23,454 nt of DNA, taken from the NCBI GenBank assembly GCA_019649035.1, contig BMAT01000211.1, forward strand, positions 338,026-361,479, given 5' to 3'. Below are positions 20,901-23,454 of the stretch, in pieces (position 1 is the stretch's first letter; each line of letters begins with the position of its first letter). The notes under the pieces are model-generated. The model made no database searches. It was not told the DNA's origin and saw only the letters and a program-made list of their open reading frames with translations. The translations under genes and the position numbers were made by a program. Origin of the DNA: Elysia marginata. Lineage: Eukaryota > Mollusca > Gastropoda > Plakobranchidae.

Positions 20901-23247
20901 TTATAAAAATATCCAGAAGGTTATCAAATATCACAGCCATGCAAAGAATTCAAATTAGATCTCACTGGTTTGTTCTAAGAAAAAAAAAAAACACACACAA
21001 GTTTGCATTATTATTTATTTATACAAAATTCTTCTAAAAAATTGTTTCCACCTTAGGCACCTATATATATTATTTAATGAAAGTTACTAAAAACAATTTC
21101 CTTTCCTTTTTGGTTTGACCCATTTTAAACGTTTAGCTGTTCTCAGATTTTATGTTGTCTACTGTGCTTTTCAATGTAGAGGTCTGTTCTGTAAATAACT
21201 TTCTTTTCACTATATCTAAGAAACCAAAAATGGCAGCACCATCAAATTTAGACCAAAGTAACTTTATTGTCTTAAATACTCAACAAAGTCATCACCGTTG
21301 CCCAAACATTTATGCAATTGTTGCACTGTGCTGTAAATGTGGCCCTATAGGGCACTTAATCCAGCCCTTTTAAAGGGATATTTCTTGCTGGACAATCTAT
21401 CCATTTGATTCAAAAGGTTTTCCCAAAAAAAATTAACTCATATTCAGGAAAAGAGTTTTCCCAGATTTTCCCAGATACAAAGAAAATCTAGGATGATCAA
21501 ATACTTTCCACCTTTAAAAGTGCCAAAGCTTTCTCTATATCCTGACTGCTCAGGGATTTTGTCATGTTGAAAGACCAAACTGTTGTCCAGGTCGTTTTAG
21601 TCCAAATAAATGGCCTCAGTTTGTGTCAAATTGCAATTGAACTTTAGTTTGAATTTACATCAGTTCCTGCAGGAACACTCATGCGAAGAATGTCCTTCTT
21701 GTAAACAAAAACGTTTGATGTACCTTGTTTTTGTCAAACTGTGCTAGGCTTTGTTCAACTGACCAAAATCAAGCAGCTGATTGTCTTTTCAACTTTGCAT
21801 TATAAAAAGGTTTGGGCCTCATCTCCAGCAAATATCCTGTCCAAAAACAATACTAAACATTCTACAACTTCCCTGTTCTCACCCTTTCCGTCACCCAAAT
21901 CACAACAAAAATAGTTCTCTTAAAGTTGCAACATCCATTTTGATGGGAAAAGTATGGTCAAAGTGGTTAAAACAAAAAGCTAAAAAATCATATAAGTTTG
22001 ATGTAGTGACTTGAGCATTATCTACATTTTTTTTACCAATGTTGTTCTTCATATATATGCAATTTTAGGCATATATAGATTTAAATTTGTAGTTTTTAGA
22101 GAAAAGAAAGTTACTTTCAGAACAGACCTTGAATTCATATTTCTTAATTACTTCTAGTATTGTTAGTGATGGACTAGAAACTACATTTCAACTTCAAGAG
22201 TTTATGTTGAGCCTGATATTCAGCGGAAATAGAGACAAAGTTTTTCCTTAGAGAACCTTTATCACGTGTTTCTGCTCTCCAATGTCAAACTCAACCGCAG
22301 TAAACATCAGAACTGCAAGCAGGAGATTGTTGAGGGAAAAAACCTCAGCACTGCCAGACCATGTCCAAACAAGGCGGCTGAAGGCAAACATGAAGGCTCC
22401 CAAGATACCAGCTGCATGGCTCTTACACAATCTGAGGTGAAAAAAATAATTATAAGGTAACAACACCAACAAAGAAAAGCAAAAAAAAACACAAAACAAT
22501 AAAGGAAAAAAAGAGCAGTGATTTTTTTTTTTGCCAGATATTTGTAACATTTTGTTAACTGCTTGGATTTAAACATGAGAAAAAAACGTTTCAAATATTT
22601 ATAGAATGGGCCACTAAAGAAGTGCTTACATTTGTCTTTGTTGGTCAATTATTTAGTGCCACAGAGGCTTACATTATTATCTGCATGAGATGCATACACC
22701 TGCATAATAATAGGGCTCAAAAACAGATAGAGAAAAAACTATACTTTGTGACATAGATATCTTATATACTGATAAACAGAGATATGGGGACAAAGTATCA
22801 AAATGGCAACCGTAACCCATGTGATCACAGCTTGAGTCTAAAGTTAGCATAATCTAAGTCACTTTTTTCCCACATCTTTGCTATTAAATGAAAGGAGGAT
22901 GAAAATAACACAAAAAAGTCTGCAATTTACAAACAGGGTTGAAAAAAGCTCTATTTGTGATAAAGGTACAAAGTTTGGATTACTCATAAATTAAAAAAGC
23001 GATCAATAGGATTTTATCTCAGATCTCAAAATTTTTTTCTTAAATTTCATTATGACACATAGTAATTTTCGTGCTGATTTTCAAAAATGTCAAACCTGTA
23101 GATTATCATATAAATAAGTCCACTTGATATAGCACCAAAAACTGCACTCAAGACATTAATACTCCATACTGGAGATCCAAAAGGCATAGCCAGCAGCATC
23201 AATATAGACAACAATGTAAACAGAGGGTACCCTGGTGGATGAGAGAC
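6944..23247 (-). CDS. TMEM260: TMEM260-type protein O-mannosyltransferase, 16 visible exons (5' end outside window)
   Basis: Sixteen exons with GT-AG boundaries and matching phases join into 661 codons plus stop. From family knowledge, TMEM260 is an ER membrane enzyme of the GT-C fold (DUF2723) that O-mannosylates IPT domains of plexins and MET-type receptors; human TMEM260 is about 707 residues, so roughly 50-60 N-terminal residues lie beyond 23454. Seen here: SHPPGYPLF at residues 2-10, SAEVFSLNN near 75, LSNQHT near 122, ARWTWGDQ near 180, LRQEYGTW near 198, [14 protein letters not shown] near 275, [11 protein letters not shown] at 289-299, then a soluble C-terminal half with [39 protein letters not shown] and a helical-repeat tail. 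Hydrophobic segments fill residues 1-336. The N-terminal luminal loop with its acidic catalytic residues is not visible. Identity was recognised from memory of the family, not from a search. Confidence 0.95.
7262..8159 (-). other. TMEM260 intron between exons O and P
   Basis: 898 bp, GTGAGT to CAG. Contains a perfect 7-bp hairpin TTGTCTC/ATTGA/GAGACAA near 7458 and a short imitation repeat GCATAGATAAAAT (about 7293 and 7331). No recognisable mobile element. Confidence 0.8.
8160..8250 (-). CDS. TMEM260: TMEM260 exon O
   Basis: 91 bp, acceptor GTCCTTTACAACAG, donor TACCAG/GTGAGT. Completes a Lys codon and encodes [20 protein letters not shown] plus ten more residues (527-556), the first helices of the C-terminal repeat domain. 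Ends in phase 0. Confidence 0.9.
8453..8900 (+). mobile_element. 5'-truncated LINE: reverse-transcriptase C-terminus, 3' UTR and (ATT)n tail
   Basis: Plus frame 8453-8587 begins [20 protein letters not shown], followed by a Gly/Arg-rich GGRRRGRQK, the well-known end of non-LTR endonuclease/reverse-transcriptase polyproteins. The homology continues in another frame ([14 protein letters not shown] ... [14 protein letters not shown], to stop at 8674-8676), so a frameshift lies around 8550-8565. A 190-base 3' UTR with GATGAATAAAG and (ATT)11 at 8868-8900 ends the copy. It is dead and 5'-truncated, antisense inside a TMEM260 intron. Clade not assigned. Confidence 0.88.
9159..9212 (-). CDS. TMEM260: TMEM260 exon N (54 bp)
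   Basis: 54 bp, acceptor GATTTGTTTCTAG, donor GCCAA/GTAAGG. Encodes [17 protein letters not shown] (residues 509-525), very close to the FDPSSWESVANEEMW motif known in the family. Split codons at both ends match the neighbours. Confidence 0.93.
9213..10306 (-). other. TMEM260 intron between exons M and N
   Basis: 1094 bp. Holds a 17-bp perfect direct repeat ATCATATGATAAGACAG at 9290-9306 and 9334-9350. Otherwise AT-rich sequence without recognised content. Confidence 0.8.
10307..10483 (-). CDS. TMEM260: TMEM260 exon M
   Basis: 177 bp, acceptor CTCTTTACCAG, donor AACAG/GTATGC. Residues 450-507 begin [20 protein letters not shown] and contain the family motif CIG..E....WKK.Y.LWP. The rest is a hydrophilic, Trp- and Glu-rich helix ([18 protein letters not shown]). 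The last codon is split after two bases. Confidence 0.93.
10727..10936. other. Assembly gap (210 Ns)
   Basis: Unresolved bases inside the pogo-like element. Open frames crossing it are artefacts. Confidence 1.
11302..11335 (+). repeat. (AG)n microsatellite followed by (GGT)n
   Basis: A run of 12 AG units at 11302-11325, then GGTGGTGGTGG, within the GC-rich core of the pogo-like element. Confidence 0.95.
11900..12051 (-). CDS. TMEM260: TMEM260 exon L
   Basis: 152 bp, acceptor GACTTCCCCAG, donor CACAG/GTATTT. Encodes residues 399-448, starting [20 protein letters not shown] and ending [10 protein letters not shown] with a split Arg codon. It is a soluble luminal segment. The following intron carries the assembly gap. 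Confidence 0.93.
12052..12456 (-). other. TMEM260 intron between exons K and L
   Basis: 405 bp, containing the 26-bp tandem repeat described separately. Nothing else recognised. Confidence 0.8.
12178..12255. repeat. Minisatellite, three copies of a 26-bp unit
   Basis: Units at 12178-12203, 12204-12229 and 12230-12255 all begin TGACTTGTTAAAAAGATTTT and differ only in the length of the closing T and A runs. Confidence 0.95.
12457..12511 (-). CDS. TMEM260: TMEM260 exon K (55 bp)
   Basis: 55 bp, acceptor TCTTTTGTTTTAG, donor CAGGAG/GTAAGA. Completes the Arg codon and encodes [18 protein letters not shown] (residues 381-398), matching the conserved CEGLRPD...DQE segment of the family. Ends in phase 0. 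Confidence 0.93.
12512..13980 (-). other. TMEM260 intron between exons J and K
   Basis: 1469 bp. Contains a C-rich run (13862-13886) and a perfect 8-bp hairpin AAGTACAC/TT/GTGTACTT at 13550-13567. Its part near 13330-13690 is somewhat less AT-rich and could be an old repeat, but no ends or coding motif are visible. Confidence 0.75.
13981..14111 (-). CDS. TMEM260: TMEM260 exon J, with tandem NAGNAG acceptor
   Basis: 131 bp, acceptor CTTGTTTATTTCAG immediately followed by CAG, donor TTTAG/GTGAGT. Encodes residues 337-379: [18 protein letters not shown], then a conserved stretch with [14 protein letters not shown]. The open frame extends upstream to 14183, but the strong internal acceptor gives the length expected after the last membrane helix. 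NST is a potential N-glycosylation site, consistent with a luminal C-terminal half. The final Arg codon is split. Confidence 0.88.
14112..15065 (-). other. TMEM260 intron between exons I and J
   Basis: 954 bp, AT-rich. The open frame continuing from exon J to about 14183 is treated as intronic because of the strong acceptor at 14112-14114. No element recognised. Confidence 0.75.
15066..15131 (-). CDS. TMEM260: TMEM260 exon I
   Basis: 66 bp or 22 codons, acceptor GTATTTTCTCAG, donor CAACTT/GTAAGT, residues 315-336: [20 protein letters not shown] and on. The hydrophobic core fits the last membrane segment of the family, which is why this frame was chosen. An alternative acceptor 13 bp upstream (exon 15066-15144) reads a different frame without that hydrophobic segment and would not join the next exon in phase. 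Confidence 0.85.
15132..17545 (-). other. TMEM260 intron between exons H and I (2.4 kb, longest)
   Basis: Contains a perfect 8-bp hairpin CTGCATGC/GAGTA/GCATGCAG (16043-16063) and a G16 run (16452-16467). The stretch from about 16200 to 16900 is richer in CpG than its surroundings and resembles an old minus-strand retroelement, but no protein motif survives. Confidence 0.75.
16452..16467 (+). repeat. G16 homopolymer
   Basis: Sixteen consecutive G. The length is likely unreliable in assembly and variable in populations. Confidence 0.95.
17546..17623 (-). CDS. TMEM260: TMEM260 exon H
   Basis: 78 bp or 26 codons, phase 0 at both ends (residues 289-314). Acceptor TTTGTGTATCAG, donor AGGCAG/GTTTCT. 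Encodes the family signature [18 protein letters not shown], then SFADVYRQ. The preceding intron is only 279 bp, the following one 2.4 kb. Confidence 0.95.
17903..18020 (-). CDS. TMEM260: TMEM260 exon G
   Basis: 118 bp, acceptor GGCTTTTTCTGCAG, strong donor AAAGTG/GTAAGT. Encodes residues 250-288: a membrane segment ([18 protein letters not shown]) running into the conserved [14 protein letters not shown] motif. Ends in phase 0. Confidence 0.95.
18021..18770 (-). other. TMEM260 intron between exons F and G
   Basis: 750 bp of AT-rich sequence with no recognised element or motif. Confidence 0.8.
18771..18854 (-). CDS. TMEM260: TMEM260 exon F
   Basis: 84 bp with acceptor TCTGTATTTCAG and donor CAAAG/GTATCA. 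It finishes the Gln codon, encodes residues 222-248 ([20 protein letters not shown] and on), and leaves two bases of an Arg codon. The product is an amphipathic luminal helix followed by a hydrophobic segment, the expected position for the next membrane span of the family. Confidence 0.9.
19058..19098 (-). CDS. TMEM260: TMEM260 exon E (41-bp mini-exon)
   Basis: A 41-bp exon with acceptor CAAATTTTCAG and consensus donor TTGCA/GTGAGT. It reads [13 protein letters not shown] plus two bases of a Gln codon, continuing from the EYGTWDL end of the previous exon. The phase matches on both sides. At this size, gene predictors could easily miss it. Confidence 0.85.
19099..19589 (-). other. TMEM260 intron between exons D and E
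   Basis: 491 bp, AT-rich. Carries a poly-A run near 19527 on the plus strand. Nothing else recognised. Confidence 0.8.
19590..19769 (-). CDS. TMEM260: TMEM260 exon D
   Basis: 180 bp or 60 codons, phase 0 at both ends (residues 148-207). The upstream AG at AAATTTCAG is the one that keeps the frame; the nearby TTCAG/GTTTGA would give an immediate stop. The donor chosen is GACCTG/GTGGGT. It encodes a membrane segment ending [11 protein letters not shown], then the conserved luminal motifs ARWTWGDQ and LRQEYGTW. An alternative GT a few bases downstream would break the phase into the next exon. Confidence 0.93.
19965..20372 (+). pseudogene. Decayed CR1/L2-type LINE reverse-transcriptase fragment
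   Basis: Three conserved blocks of the reverse-transcriptase 3' part occur in order on the plus strand but in different frames and with stops: [14 protein letters not shown] (19996-20037), KLHRLPVK followed by a stop and then NISYKF (from 20083), and [18 protein letters not shown] (from 20255). These correspond to the usual SRLDYCNSLL, LHWLPVK and APxLWNSLP motifs of CR1/L2/Jockey-type elements. It is non-functional, sense opposite to TMEM260, in the intron between exons C and D. Confidence 0.82.
20373..20755. other. Remaining intron sequence between exons C and D
   Basis: Possibly the 3' UTR of the adjacent LINE relic. The open frame at 20446-20718 has no recognisable domain and is not supported as a gene. 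Confidence 0.5.
20756..20869 (-). CDS. TMEM260: TMEM260 exon C
   Basis: Bounded by acceptor GTATGTAG and donor AATGAG/GTAACT, 114 bp or 38 codons, phase 0 at both ends (residues 110-147). It encodes a glycine-rich membrane segment with the conserved LSNQHT motif and a second hydrophobic run ending VPWVML, then a basic RLWKN stretch. It is too short to appear as an isolated open frame but matches the family closely. Confidence 0.93.
21180..22129. mobile_element. 950-bp DNA transposon with 35-bp TIRs, unclassified
   Basis: The left arm (21180-21214) starts AGGTCTGTTCTG. The reverse complement of the right arm (22095-22129) starts with the same 12 bases, and the two match at 31 of 35 positions. 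A clean target duplication is not visible. The interior has only short broken frames, so it is probably a non-autonomous or dead copy. Lies in the TMEM260 intron between exons B and C. Confidence 0.75.
22257..22431 (-). CDS. TMEM260: TMEM260 exon B
   Basis: The acceptor is TTTTTTTCACCTCAG and the donor is ATAAAG/GTTCTC, a weak non-consensus site supported by phase and homology. It completes the Arg codon and encodes residues 52-109. These include a membrane segment ([17 protein letters not shown]) and the family motif [11 protein letters not shown], followed by a second hydrophobic stretch. 175 bp, ending in phase 0. Confidence 0.93.
22432..23095 (-). other. TMEM260 intron between exons A and B
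   Basis: 664 bp, AT-rich, no recognised element. Confidence 0.8.
23096..23247 (-). CDS. TMEM260: TMEM260 exon A (first visible exon)
   Basis: The acceptor is a pyrimidine-rich tract ending TTTTGCAG and the donor is ACAG/GTTTGA. The exon starts in phase 0 and leaves two bases of an Arg codon. It encodes residues 1-50, beginning [10 protein letters not shown], the family signature that follows the first luminal loop, and then two hydrophobic segments (about 8-25 and 29-49). There is no start codon here: the preceding TTG is intronic, so the true start is in an upstream exon outside the window. 152 bp. Confidence 0.93.
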
Positions 23248-23407
23248 CTGCAAAACAAGAGAGGTGCGATAAGAGTATTAGAGCATCCGACTAATTTTTC
23301 TTCACTTCAGTGACCATTGATCTCTTGGCTCTATTTTAAGTCTAAGTCCCACCCTGTCAAGCTGTGTATGTGTCTTGTCGCGCTGGTGCAAGTGTCCGCT
23401 TTGAAAT

Positions 23408-23444
<37 letters not shown>

Positions 23445-23454
23445 TGGTAGTGGT
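23408..23454 (+). repeat. (GTA)n / (GGTAGT)n microsatellite at the window edge
   Basis: About ten GTA units, then GGTAGT units, running off the window. Lies in the TMEM260 intron upstream of exon A. Confidence 0.95.

Noticed and set aside
21152..22014. A transposase gene inside the 950-bp transposon
   Set aside because: Short frames on both strands contain no DDE/DDD motif. A VFQHD-like phrase on the minus strand near 21570 is not followed by the rest of a Tc1-type signature.

Overview
This is a window of an AT-rich, intron-rich animal nuclear genome. Long AT-rich introns, a tRNA-derived SINE, LINE relics with (ATT)n tails and many small terminal-inverted-repeat (TIR) transposons are what one expects of a lophotrochozoan, most likely a mollusc. 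That taxonomic call is an inference; no marker gene proves it. One assembly gap of 210 Ns lies at 10727-10936.

The main gene is on the minus strand. Sixteen exons can be placed between 23247 and 6944, and they join without a phase conflict into 661 codons plus a stop. They encode the TMEM260-type protein O-mannosyltransferase (DUF2723 family), a multi-spanning ER enzyme with a C-terminal helical-repeat tail. The first coding exon or exons, with the initiator Met and the first luminal loop, lie beyond the right edge. At the left, on the plus strand, the last two coding exons (1294-1389 and 3472-3741) of an unrecognised gene end tail-to-tail with TMEM260. The roughly 3.2 kb between the two stop codons holds a tandem duplication and a piggyBac-type element.

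Most of the remaining structure is mobile DNA. From left to right: an 83-bp pogo/Tigger-like MITE (107-189) beside a LINE tail (195-261); a 157-bp MITE (1681-1837); an intact SINE flanked by a perfect 14-bp target duplication (2746-3024); a TTAA-flanked piggyBac-type deletion derivative with perfect hairpins (5199-5892); a frameshifted 3' fragment of a LINE reverse transcriptase (8453-8900); a TA-flanked pogo-like element carrying a GC-rich core and the assembly gap (10658-11735); a 3x26-bp minisatellite (12178-12255); a decayed CR1/L2-type LINE fragment (19965-20372); and a 950-bp DNA transposon with 35-bp TIRs (21180-22129). The long introns have grown largely by such insertions, but none interrupts a coding exon.

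I found no CRISPR array, operon, canonical tRNA or rRNA gene, and no evidence for a wholly new biological system. The points most worth checking are the unidentified plus-strand gene, the GC-rich core inside the pogo-like element, the unclassified 950-bp transposon and the piggyBac hairpins.
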